Source of the DNA: Listeria marthii FSL S4-120 | GTDB lineage: Bacteria; Bacillota; Bacilli; Lactobacillales; Listeriaceae | Assembly (NCBI GenBank): GCA_000183865.1 | Contig: CM001047.1 | Coordinates: forward strand, 1,122,604 to 1,131,474 | Direction of reading: 5' to 3' | Length of the DNA: 8,871 bases | Shown here: positions 1 to 6,697 of the stretch, one piece after another | Layout of the letters: every line of letters starts with the position of its first letter | How positions within the stretch are numbered: position 1 is the stretch's first letter | Made by a program: the position numbers and the translations under genes | Notes under the pieces: model-generated | Databases searched by the model: none | Told to the model about the DNA's origin: nothing | What the model saw: only the letters and a program-made list of their open reading frames with translations

Positions 1-5
1 GTCTC

Positions 6-27
6 AAAAATATTGCACAATATTTTT
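6..27. terminator. A/T-only perfect hairpin at left edge, possible terminator of the upstream transcript
   Basis: A perfect 9-bp inverted repeat (arms 6-14 and 19-27) closes a GCAC loop. Every pair is A-T, and the 3' arm ends in five T, so it could act as a weak intrinsic terminator for a transcript entering from the left. There is no G/C stem base and no separate T-tract after it, so termination efficiency is doubtful. In Listeria the region just upstream of eutV encodes Rli55, a B12-riboswitch-controlled RNA that sequesters EutV. This hairpin could be its 3' end, but the body of that RNA lies outside the window and I cannot confirm it. Confidence 0.35.
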
Positions 28-166
28 AAGGGGCTCTTTCTATTTTCTTGGAGGAATTTTTCTCTAGCTCTTTAACTCTTTCGCTCAAGTAAATGCTTCT
101 ATAGAATGATTTTGTCCTTTATTGTGACGAATCAATCAATAGCAGAAGAAGAGGACGTGACAGAAA
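28..166 (+). other. Non-coding leader of eutV with pyrimidine-rich repeats
   Basis: No open reading frame with a credible start is seen here. The stretch holds three CTCTTT copies (34-39, 68-73, 76-81), a 10-base self-complementary block at 97-106, and a TAGAAT hexamer at 102-107 that resembles a -10 box but lacks a good -35. The SD for eutV is GAGGA at 151-155, 11 nt before the ATG. I find no pair of A/G-patterned hexaloop hairpins like that before eutA, so this leader does not look like an EutV target. Confidence 0.5.
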
Positions 167-739
167 ATGAATGGAAGAATTGTAATAGCCGATGATGAAC
201 CTATTACAAGAATGGATATCCGAGACATCTTGGAAGAAGCGAACTACAATGTTGTAGGGGAAGCGACAGATGGTTTTGAAGCAATTGAGCTTTGTAAAAC
301 ACATCAACCAGATCTTGTTATTATGGACATTCAAATGCCACTCTTAGACGGCTTAAAAGCAGGGAAACGAATTATTTCAGATGGCCTTGCTGGCGGAATT
401 ATTTTACTTACTGCATTTAGTGATCAAAAAAACACCGAGAAAGCAAAAGGATTCGGAGCGCTAGGTTATTTAGTCAAGCCACTTGATGAAAAAAGTTTGA
501 TCCCAACGGTTGAAATGAGTATTGCCAAAGGGCGAGAAACAAGGAAATTAGAACAGCAATTAGAAAAGCTCACCAAAAAATTAGAAGAACGTAAAGTGAT
601 TGAAAAAGCAAAAGGTGTGCTTATGATTGAGAACAACATCACAGAAGAAGAAGCCTACAACATGATTCGTAACCTGAGTATGGACAAGCGTTGTCCGATG
701 ATGGAAATCGCAGAAACGATCGTGATGAGCGATGACTAA
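167..739 (+). CDS. eutV: EutV, ANTAR-domain response regulator and transcription antiterminator
   Basis: EutV is the cytoplasmic response regulator of the ethanolamine two-component system. Once phosphorylated by EutW it dimerises, binds paired RNA hairpins in nascent eut mRNA and prevents formation of an overlapping terminator. The 190-residue protein starts with a complete receiver domain (about 3-118): acidic D9/D10, phosphoacceptor D54 in an IMDIQMP context, T82, and K104-P105. A charged, probably coiled-coil helix (about 119-142) leads to an ANTAR domain (about 129-187) with the family RKVIEKAKGVLM segment, A163-Y164 and a closing three-helix bundle. There is no DNA-binding output domain. 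The ATG at 167 has GAGGA 11 nt upstream. The 3' end overlaps eutW by 8 bases, so the two are translationally coupled. Domain assignment and role are firm from sequence and family knowledge; the precise RNA target set is inferred. Confidence 0.96.
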   Translation: MNGRIVIADDEPITRMDIRDILEEANYNVVGEATDGFEAIELCKTHQPDLVIMDIQMPLLDGLKAGKRIISDGLAGGIILLTAFSDQKNTEKAKGFGALGYLVKPLDEKSLIPTVEMSIAKGRETRKLEQQLEKLTKKLEERKVIEKAKGVLMIENNITEEEAYNMIRNLSMDKRCPMMEIAETIVMSDD

Positions 740-2189
740 AACGATTCGAGAAATGTGTTTACGCTATACCGACTTGTCTGAAAATGATATCGATGAATTG
801 ATTCATACAGCCAAATCATTAAGCGTGTCTTCCATGTATCAAGATGTAGATGTGTTTATCGATGTGTATAACAAACTTACAAGCGAAGCACTTGTTATTC
901 ACCATACACCACCAAAAACAACCAATTCACTATACAAAAACAAAGTAGTCGGAGAAACAGCCCTTCGTACAAACGAACCAGGTGTACTTAGAACACTTGA
1001 AACGGGCATGAATTCCAATGACTTACTTGCTAAAACACAAGAAAACGTATTAATTCGCCAAAAAGTCTATCCAATTCGCAACAAGCAGCGAGTTATTGCC
1101 GTGCTTATTCTAGAAAACGATATCAGTGCCGAAATTAAAGCGCATTTTGAAATCGACAATGAAGAAACGGCATATCGAGAAGTCTCCACTACGCTTTCCG
1201 CGATGAGCAAACTAAGCGATTCTATTACCGATCAGCTAGATGACGCGATTTTAATTTTTGACCGTAATGGTATTTTACAACAAAAAAATTGCGCGGCAGA
1301 CCAGTATTACGAACGACTTGGTTACATGGAAGATATCCAAGGCATGCATTATGATAATTTATCACTCGACCAGATAATGTTTGACGCAATTATGTATCAA
1401 ATCGAAACTGGGAAACAACCAATTCAACTAAAAAAAGAAGTGGTTATTGCCGGGAATTACTTTATTATGAAGCAGATTTTCGTGAAAGAAGAAGACGAGC
1501 AAGAATGCCGTTTTATTCTTATCTTGCATGACATTACAGATATTAAGGTGAAAGAAGCAGAAATCGTTTCTAAATCAGTCGCGATTCGCGAAATTCACCA
1601 TCGTGTCAAAAATAATTTGCAGTCTGTCGTTTCCTTGTTACGAATTCAAGGCCGACGTTCGACAAGTGTTGAGGCACAGAAAATTCTCAATGAAAGTGTC
1701 AGCCGAATCCTTGCTATTGCCGCTACACATGAGCTTTTATCGAAGCAAATGGAAGATGGCATTAATCTTTACATGGTCATCGAAACAGTTGCCTACAATA
1801 TTGAAAGATGTTGTACTGACTGTCCAAAAGTAGCTGTTAGAATGGATATCGATAAACGAATTTATCTGGATAGTGACCGTACTGTGGCACTGGCACTCGT
1901 TATGAATGAGCTACTGCAAAACTCGTATGATCACGCATTCCATCCAAATGAATCGGGCGAAATTTTACTACAAATAAAAGAAGACAAGAATTTAATCCAC
2001 GCAGAAGTAACTGATAATGGCCATGGCTTCAACGTTCGCAAAGTGTCCGAAAAAAGCCTAGGACTTTCCATCGTCAAAAGTTACATTAAAGATAAACTGC
2101 GAGGCAAAGTAACAATTGAATCGAATGAACATGGAACAAAAACAATGTTTGATTTTAAATACAATTCTATCCATGCTACAAAGAAGTAG
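732..2189 (+). CDS. eutW: EutW, soluble ethanolamine-sensing histidine kinase
   Basis: EutW is the sensor kinase partner of EutV. It autophosphorylates in response to ethanolamine and transfers phosphate to EutV D54. The 485-residue protein has no signal peptide or membrane segment, so it senses in the cytoplasm. Order: N-terminal GAF-like histidine-kinase sensor domain (H_kinase_N type, about 1-135), PAS-like domain (about 160-271), HisKA_2 dimerisation helix with an EIHHRVKNNLQ motif (H289-H290; H290 next to RVKNN is the likely phosphoacceptor), then a HATPase_c domain with the N-box N392-ELLQN and the G1 box D428-NGHG. All catalytic elements are present. The ATG at 732 has only a weak SD and overlaps the end of eutV, which suggests coupled translation. 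The TAG stop (2187-2189) sits inside the first hairpin of the downstream ANTAR element, so the end of this gene doubles as a regulatory RNA. Confidence 0.95.
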   Translation: MTKTIREMCLRYTDLSENDIDELIHTAKSLSVSSMYQDVDVFIDVYNKLTSEALVIHHTPPKTTNSLYKNKVVGETALRTNEPGVLRTLETGMNSNDLLAKTQENVLIRQKVYPIRNKQRVIAVLILENDISAEIKAHFEIDNEETAYREVSTTLSAMSKLSDSITDQLDDAILIFDRNGILQQKNCAADQYYERLGYMEDIQGMHYDNLSLDQIMFDAIMYQIETGKQPIQLKKEVVIAGNYFIMKQIFVKEEDEQECRFILILHDITDIKVKEAEIVSKSVAIREIHHRVKNNLQSVVSLLRIQGRRSTSVEAQKILNESVSRILAIAATHELLSKQMEDGINLYMVIETVAYNIERCCTDCPKVAVRMDIDKRIYLDSDRTVALALVMNELLQNSYDHAFHPNESGEILLQIKEDKNLIHAEVTDNGHGFNVRKVSEKSLGLSIVKSYIKDKLRGKVTIESNEHGTKTMFDFKYNSIHATKK

Positions 2190-2211
2190 CTATGAAAAAG
2201 CGATGAAGCTT
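2175..2211 (+). promoter_or_regulatory. Dual-hairpin ANTAR (EutV-binding) antitermination element upstream of eutA
   Basis: Two short hairpins each present a six-base loop. P1 has the 5-bp stem GCTAC/GTAGC (2175-2179, 2186-2190) with loop AAAGAA at 2180-2185. It can be lengthened by three pairs if one T is bulged. P2 has the 4-bp stem AAGC/GCTT (2198-2201, 2208-2211) with loop GATGAA at 2202-2207. Known ANTAR RNA targets have hexaloops with A at position 1 and G at position 4. P1 fits fully; P2 keeps G4 but has G at position 1. The linker is 7 nt. The 3' half of P2 is also the start of the terminator arm, so P2 and the terminator are mutually exclusive, as expected for EutV antitermination. 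P1 spans the eutW stop codon. Binding itself is inferred. Confidence 0.8.
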
Positions 2212-2258
2212 AAAGCCAAGTAACGATACTGTTATTTGTCTTTAAGCTTTTTCTTTTT
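2206..2258 (+). terminator. Intrinsic terminator between eutW and eutA, alternative to ANTAR P2
   Basis: The arms AAGCTTAAAG (2206-2215) and CTTTAAGCTT (2240-2249) pair perfectly over 10 bp. After one C/T mismatch the stem continues for 8 more pairs (2217-2224 with 2231-2238, one G-T wobble) to a six-base loop, GATACT. A T-rich tail (2248-2258, interrupted by one C) follows directly. This is a strong Rho-independent terminator between the regulatory genes and the catalytic and structural genes. Its first six bases (2206-2211) are the end of the P2 loop and the 3' arm of ANTAR P2, so stabilising P2 by EutV would prevent full closure and allow read-through into eutA. Confidence 0.9.
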
Positions 2259-2263
2259 GCTAG

Positions 2264-2270
2264 AAAGGAG
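2264..2270 (+). promoter_or_regulatory. eutA Shine-Dalgarno that decides a TTG start
   Basis: AAAGGAG at 2264-2270 is the only good SD before eutA. An in-frame GTG at 2270-2272 shares its last G and cannot be used with it. The in-frame TTG at 2279-2281 is 8 nt downstream, the normal distance. The protein therefore most likely starts at 2279. The site lies just after the terminator tail, so it is translated only from read-through transcripts. Confidence 0.85.
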
Positions 2271-2278
2271 TGAGGGTT

Positions 2279-3700
2279 TTGACGGAAACAATTTTAAGTG
2301 TAGGGATTGACCTTGGAACGTCGACAACACAACTCATTTTATCCGAGTTAGAAATTCAAAATATGGCATCGAGCTTCACCGTACCGCGCATTGTTATTTC
2401 AGATAAGCGGATCATTTTCAGAAGTGAGATTCTATTTACACCGATTCTTGCTGATAATTTGATTGACGTGGAGGCGATTCGTGATTTTGTAACGAGAGAA
2501 TATGCCAACGCAGGAATTAAAAAAGAAGAAATTGGCATGGGGGCTGTTATTATCACGGGTGAAACAGCTCGTAAAGATAATGCCAGCAACGTGCTAGAAG
2601 CCATGAGTGGTTTTGCAGGGGATTTCGTTGTTGCAACTGCTGGTCCGGATTTAGAAAGTATCATTGCCGGAAAAGGAGCAGGTGCGCACACGTATTCCAA
2701 AGATAATAACACATCGGTTGTGAATTTGGATATCGGCGGTGGAACAACGAATTTATCGCTATTTGATCGCGGTGAACTCATTGATACAGCTTGCTTAGAT
2801 ATTGGTGGTCGGTTAATTAAAGTAGACCGTGAAACAAGAAAAATCACCTATATTGCTCCAAAAACTCAAGCTTTAATCGAAAAACGTGGTTATCCGATCA
2901 CGCTTGGTGAAACAACTTCACCAGAAAATTTACAGCCAGTTTTAGGCGAAATGGTCGAATTACTAAAAAACAGTGTTGCTCTCGGGGCGCCAAATGATTT
3001 TTATGAAACAATCATTACGAATAAAGGCTTGAAATTTTTAACGGAAATTGATTGTATCTCATTTTCCGGAGGCGTTGCAGATTGTATTTCCACTGGTGCG
3101 CTAAGTGACCCATTTAGATATGGCGATATTGGTTTACTGCTAGGAAAGGCTATAGCTGAATCTAGCTTGATGACCGAAAAAAAGTATATCGAATCTGTCG
3201 AAACCATACGGGCAACCGTGGTGGGAGCCGGTTCACACACAGCTGAAATTAGCGGTAGCACCATTACTTACACCGAGAAAATTTTCCCAGTAAAAAACAT
3301 TCCGATTTTGAAACTTGCCAAACAAGAAGAAGATGAAAATATGGCAGAAGTTATCAAGGAAAAACTTAGCTGGTTCAAAATAGATAATGAAATGGAACGT
3401 ATAGCGCTTGCAATTGAAGGCGAAAATAGTCCAAGTTTCCAGCAAGTAACAGAATATGCGAAAGCCATTTGTGAAGGAATGAAAGAACCAATCGCACTTG
3501 GTCATCCGCTAATTATCATTACTTGGCACGACATGGCAAAAGCCCTCGGACAAAGCATTTTCGGGCATTTACCAGCAGGCTATCCACTAATATGTTTGGA
3601 TAGTGTCAAAGTCGATAATGGTGATTACATTGATATAGGAAAACCAGTTGCTGACGGGAAAGTGCTACCAGTAGTAGTAAAAACCTTAGTCTTTAACTGA
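2279..3700 (+). CDS. eutA: EutA, ethanolamine ammonia-lyase reactivating factor
   Basis: EutA is an ATP-dependent chaperone-like factor that releases inactivated cobalamin from ethanolamine ammonia-lyase so fresh adenosylcobalamin can bind. With the TTG start the protein is 473 residues, typical for the family. The actin/Hsp70-like ATPase fold is visible. A first phosphate loop near the start reads VGIDLGTSTTQLI (D11, G13, T14). A second reads LDIGGGTTNLSLF (D151 to T156). A glycine-rich SFSGGVAD segment nearer the C-terminus fits the adenosine site. It has no targeting helix or membrane segment. It is the first gene after the antitermination element and precedes eutB by 41 nt, so its expression follows EutV activity. 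Family assignment is firm; the start choice is based on SD spacing. Confidence 0.93.
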   Translation: MTETILSVGIDLGTSTTQLILSELEIQNMASSFTVPRIVISDKRIIFRSEILFTPILADNLIDVEAIRDFVTREYANAGIKKEEIGMGAVIITGETARKDNASNVLEAMSGFAGDFVVATAGPDLESIIAGKGAGAHTYSKDNNTSVVNLDIGGGTTNLSLFDRGELIDTACLDIGGRLIKVDRETRKITYIAPKTQALIEKRGYPITLGETTSPENLQPVLGEMVELLKNSVALGAPNDFYETIITNKGLKFLTEIDCISFSGGVADCISTGALSDPFRYGDIGLLLGKAIAESSLMTEKKYIESVETIRATVVGAGSHTAEISGSTITYTEKIFPVKNIPILKLAKQEEDENMAEVIKEKLSWFKIDNEMERIALAIEGENSPSFQQVTEYAKAICEGMKEPIALGHPLIIITWHDMAKALGQSIFGHLPAGYPLICLDSVKVDNGDYIDIGKPVADGKVLPVVVKTLVFN

Positions 3701-3741
3701 TCCACATAAATAGCTTTAATTTTGAGAGGAGGATTTATCGA

Positions 3742-5106
3742 ATGATTTTAAAAACGAATTTATTCGGCCATACATACCAGTTCAAATCCATCACTGATGT
3801 GTTGGCAAAAGCAAACGAAGAAAAATCAGGCGATCGCTTAGCCGGAGTTGCTGCTGAATCTGCAGAAGAACGTGTAGCTGCTAAAGTGGTGCTTTCTAAA
3901 ATGACGCTTGGAGATTTACGTAATAATCCGGTTGTCCCATATGAAACAGATGAGGTAACACGTATTATTCAAGACCAAGTAAACGACCGTATCCATGATT
4001 CCATCAAAAACTGGACAGTGGAAGAATTACGGGAATGGATTTTAGACCATAAAACAACAGATGCTGACATTAAACGTGTTGCACGCGGCTTAACATCAGA
4101 AATTATTGCTGCTGTTACAAAACTAATGTCCAACTTAGATTTAATTTATGGAGCTAAAAAAATCCGTGTTATCGCACATGCGAACACAACAATCGGTCTT
4201 CCAGGAACTTTCTCCGCTAGACTACAACCAAACCATCCAACTGATGATCCTGATGGTATCCTTGCTTCACTAATGGAAGGATTAACTTACGGGATTGGGG
4301 ATGCGGTAATCGGACTTAACCCAGTAGATGATTCTACTGATAGCGTTGTTCGTTTACTTAATAAATTTGAAGAATTCCGCAGCAAATGGGATGTGCCAAC
4401 ACAAACTTGTGTACTTGCACACGTGAAGACTCAAATGGAAGCAATGCGTCGCGGCGCTCCAACTGGTCTTGTATTCCAATCTATCGCAGGTTCTGAAAAA
4501 GGTAATACAGCTTTTGGTTTTGACGGAGCAACTATTGAAGAAGCTAGACAATTAGCCCTTCAAAGTGGTGCTGCAACTGGACCAAACGTAATGTACTTTG
4601 AAACAGGACAAGGTTCTGAACTTTCTTCTGACGCACATTTCGGCGTAGACCAAGTAACAATGGAAGCTCGTTGTTATGGATTCGCGAAGAAATTTGATCC
4701 ATTCCTAGTAAATACAGTAGTTGGATTTATCGGACCTGAGTATTTATATGATTCCAAACAAGTAATCCGCGCCGGCCTTGAAGATCACTTCATGGGTAAA
4801 TTAACTGGTATTTCCATGGGTTGTGACGTATGTTACACAAACCACATGAAAGCCGACCAAAACGACGTAGAAAACTTATCAGTACTTCTAACTGCAGCAG
4901 GATGTAACTTTATCATGGGTATTCCTCATGGTGATGACGTTATGCTTAACTACCAAACAACTGGTTACCACGAAACAGCCACTTTACGTGAATTATTTGG
5001 CCTAAAACCAATTAAAGAATTTGATCAGTGGATGGAAAAAATGGGATTCAGCGAAAATGGTAAATTAACTAGCCGTGCTGGAGATGCATCTATTTTCCTA
5101 AAATAA
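3742..5106 (+). CDS. eutB: EutB, ethanolamine ammonia-lyase large (catalytic) subunit
   Basis: EutB is the catalytic subunit of adenosylcobalamin-dependent ethanolamine ammonia-lyase (ethanolamine to acetaldehyde plus ammonia), working with EutC inside the microcompartment. The 454-residue length matches the enteric enzymes closely. The TIM-barrel active-site residues I recall for E. coli EutB all fall at the same numbers here: R160 and Q162 in ARLQPNHP, N193 in IGLNPVDD, E287 in MYFETGQGSE, and D362 in GCDVCYTNH. The subunit therefore looks fully functional and needed no indel to align. The ATG at 3742 has a very strong AGAGGAGG SD (3725-3732) 9 nt upstream. eutC follows after 19 nt with its own SD, which fits balanced production of the two subunits. 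Confidence 0.98.
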   Translation: MILKTNLFGHTYQFKSITDVLAKANEEKSGDRLAGVAAESAEERVAAKVVLSKMTLGDLRNNPVVPYETDEVTRIIQDQVNDRIHDSIKNWTVEELREWILDHKTTDADIKRVARGLTSEIIAAVTKLMSNLDLIYGAKKIRVIAHANTTIGLPGTFSARLQPNHPTDDPDGILASLMEGLTYGIGDAVIGLNPVDDSTDSVVRLLNKFEEFRSKWDVPTQTCVLAHVKTQMEAMRRGAPTGLVFQSIAGSEKGNTAFGFDGATIEEARQLALQSGAATGPNVMYFETGQGSELSSDAHFGVDQVTMEARCYGFAKKFDPFLVNTVVGFIGPEYLYDSKQVIRAGLEDHFMGKLTGISMGCDVCYTNHMKADQNDVENLSVLLTAAGCNFIMGIPHGDDVMLNYQTTGYHETATLRELFGLKPIKEFDQWMEKMGFSENGKLTSRAGDASIFLK

Positions 5107-5125
5107 GGAAGGGAGGAACTAAGCG

Positions 5126-6007
5126 ATGAACGAACAAGAATTAAAACAAATGATTGAAGGCATTTTAACAGAAATGTCTGGTGGTAAAACAACTGATACA
5201 GTAGCAGCTGCACCAACTAAATCTGTAGTTGAAACAGTTGTAACAGAAGGTAGTATCCCAGATATTACTGAAGTAGATATCAAAAAACAATTACTAGTAC
5301 CAGAACCAGCTGATCGTGAAGGTTATTTGAAAATGAAACAAATGACACCTGCTCGACTTGGTTTATGGCGTGCTGGTCCACGTTACAAAACAGAAACAAC
5401 TCTTCGTTTCCGTGCGGACCATGCTGTAGCACAAGATTCCGTTTTCTCTTACGTTTCTGAGGATTTAGTAAAAGAAATGAACTTCATCCCAGTAAACACT
5501 AAATGTCATGATAAAGATGAGTACTTAACTCGCCCAGATTTAGGTCGTGAATTTGACAATGAAATGGTAGAAGTTATTCGTGCTAATACTACGAAAAACG
5601 CAAAACTACAAATCGTTGTCGGTGACGGACTTAGCTCAGCGGCAATTGAAGCTAACATCAAAGACATCTTACCATCCATTAAACAAGGTTTGAAAATGTA
5701 TAACTTAGATTTTGATAACATTGTTTTCGTTAAACATTGTCGTGTACCTTCTATGGACCAAATCGGCGAAATCACTGGTGCTGACGTAGTTTGCTTACTT
5801 GTAGGTGAACGTCCAGGTCTAGTAACAGCTGAATCCATGAGTGCATACATTGCTTACAAACCAACAATTGGTATGCCAGAAGCTCGTCGTACTGTTATTT
5901 CTAACATTCATAGCGGCGGAACTCCACCGGTTGAAGCAGGCGCATATATTGCTGAATTAATTCACAATATGCTTGAGAAAAAATGTTCTGGTATCGACTT
6001 AAAATAA
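5126..6007 (+). CDS. eutC: EutC, ethanolamine ammonia-lyase small subunit with N-terminal encapsulation helix
   Basis: EutC is the small subunit of ethanolamine ammonia-lyase. It sits beside EutB and helps form the cobalamin pocket. The protein is 293 residues, close to the enteric form. The first part (about 2-17, [16 protein letters not shown]) is a short amphipathic helix with hydrophobics at L6, M9/I10, I13/L14 and M17. A low-complexity T/V/A linker follows to about residue 45. This is the architecture of a microcompartment encapsulation peptide, a role shown experimentally for the enteric EutC N-terminus. The conserved core runs from about 60 to the end and includes a GERPGL segment at 227-232 and a [10 protein letters not shown] segment near the C-terminus. 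The ATG at 5126 has GGGAGG (5111-5116) 9 nt upstream. Confidence 0.97.
   Translation: MNEQELKQMIEGILTEMSGGKTTDTVAAAPTKSVVETVVTEGSIPDITEVDIKKQLLVPEPADREGYLKMKQMTPARLGLWRAGPRYKTETTLRFRADHAVAQDSVFSYVSEDLVKEMNFIPVNTKCHDKDEYLTRPDLGREFDNEMVEVIRANTTKNAKLQIVVGDGLSSAAIEANIKDILPSIKQGLKMYNLDFDNIVFVKHCRVPSMDQIGEITGADVVCLLVGERPGLVTAESMSAYIAYKPTIGMPEARRTVISNIHSGGTPPVEAGAYIAELIHNMLEKKCSGIDLK
5129..5176 (+). other. Encapsulation-peptide helix coding segment of EutC
   Basis: Residues 2-17 form a predicted amphipathic helix with hydrophobic residues at i, i+3/4 spacing, separated from the catalytic core by a flexible linker. Known family behaviour is to bind shell proteins and draw the lyase into the microcompartment. 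Function here is inferred by analogy. Confidence 0.75.
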
Positions 6008-6029
6008 GCTAGTTAGAGGAGGAAACTTC

Positions 6030-6683
6030 ATGAAAAATGATAAATTACCTGCATCCGTTTTAAGTGTCAAAGTTGTATCTAACGTAGACAACGGTCTATT
6101 TAAACAACTTGACTTAAAACCGCATCAAAGAAGCCTTGGTATTATTACATCTGATTGTGATGATGTAACTTATACAGCGCTTGACGAAGCAACAAAAGCA
6201 GCTGAAGTAGACGTTGTTTATGCGAAAAGTATGTATGCTGGTGCTGGAAATGCATCCACAAAATTCGCTGGTGAAGTTATCGGTATTATTGCCGGACCAA
6301 GCCCTGCAGAAGTAAAAAGTGGTCTTGCTGTAGCAGTAGATTTCATCGAAAATGGCGCTAGCTTTGTTAGTGCAAACGAAGATGATAGCGTACCTTACTT
6401 CGCACACTGTGTTTCAAGAACTGGTACATTCCTTTCTAAAGAAGCAAATGTTGCAGAAGGTGAAGCGATTGCTTACTTAATCGCCCCTCCACTTGAAGCG
6501 ATGTATGCTTTAGACGCAGCGCTTAAAGCAGCAGACGTAACAATCGGAGCTTTCTACGGCCCACCGTCCGAAACAAACTTTGGCGGAGCACTTTTAACAG
6601 GTAGCCAATCTGCATGTAAAGCAGCTTGTGACGCCTTCAAAATGGCAGTAGAAAATGTGGCTGAAAATCCACTTCAATATTAA
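6030..6683 (+). CDS. eutL: EutL, tandem-BMC-domain shell protein
   Basis: EutL is a shell component of the ethanolamine microcompartment. It forms trimers with two circularly permuted BMC domains per chain and a gated central pore, thought to control passage of substrate and cofactor. The 217-residue length is within two residues of the enteric protein. Family segments are evident: SDCDDVTYTALDEATKAAEVDVVYAKSMYAGAG written as two conserved stretches (SDCDDVTYTALDEATKAA; VVYAKSMYAGAG), APPLEAMYALDAA, and YGPPSETNFGGALLTGSQ near the end. No targeting signal is needed or seen. A strong AGAGGAGG SD (6015-6022) lies 7 nt before the ATG. It follows eutC by 22 nt and precedes the EutK-like gene by 14 nt, so the enzyme and shell genes share one transcript. 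Confidence 0.96.
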   Translation: MKNDKLPASVLSVKVVSNVDNGLFKQLDLKPHQRSLGIITSDCDDVTYTALDEATKAAEVDVVYAKSMYAGAGNASTKFAGEVIGIIAGPSPAEVKSGLAVAVDFIENGASFVSANEDDSVPYFAHCVSRTGTFLSKEANVAEGEAIAYLIAPPLEAMYALDAALKAADVTIGAFYGPPSETNFGGALLTGSQSACKAACDAFKMAVENVAENPLQY

Positions 6684-6697
6684 GGTGGTGCTAAAAG

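Noticed and set aside
13..27. Sigma-54-like -24 element (TTGCAC)
   Set aside because: The -12 GC is missing (TTTT instead of TTGC) and the bases are explained by the palindrome.
48..57. Strong SD-like TTGGAGGAAT in the eutV leader, suggesting a leader peptide
   Set aside because: No ATG, GTG or TTG follows at usable distance. The first ATG (92) is 35 nt away and hits a stop after three codons.
79..107. Sigma-A promoter with -10 TAGAAT (102-107)
   Set aside because: The -35 position at normal spacing (TTTCGC, 79-84) matches the consensus at only two positions, so I did not list a promoter.
1603..1833. 76-codon + strand frame inside eutW
   Set aside because: It covers the HisKA_2 region of eutW in another frame, has no SD and resembles no protein family.
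2270..2278. GTG start for eutA at 2270
   Set aside because: It shares a base with the SD and leaves no ribosome-binding site upstream; TTG at 2279 fits better.
2356..2847. 163-codon reading frame on the - strand
   Set aside because: It lies wholly inside eutA, has no recognisable domain, and reads as a composition shadow of the real gene.
3701..3741. Second ANTAR element before eutB
   Set aside because: The 41-nt gap has no hexaloop hairpin pair and no terminator; only a strong SD is present.
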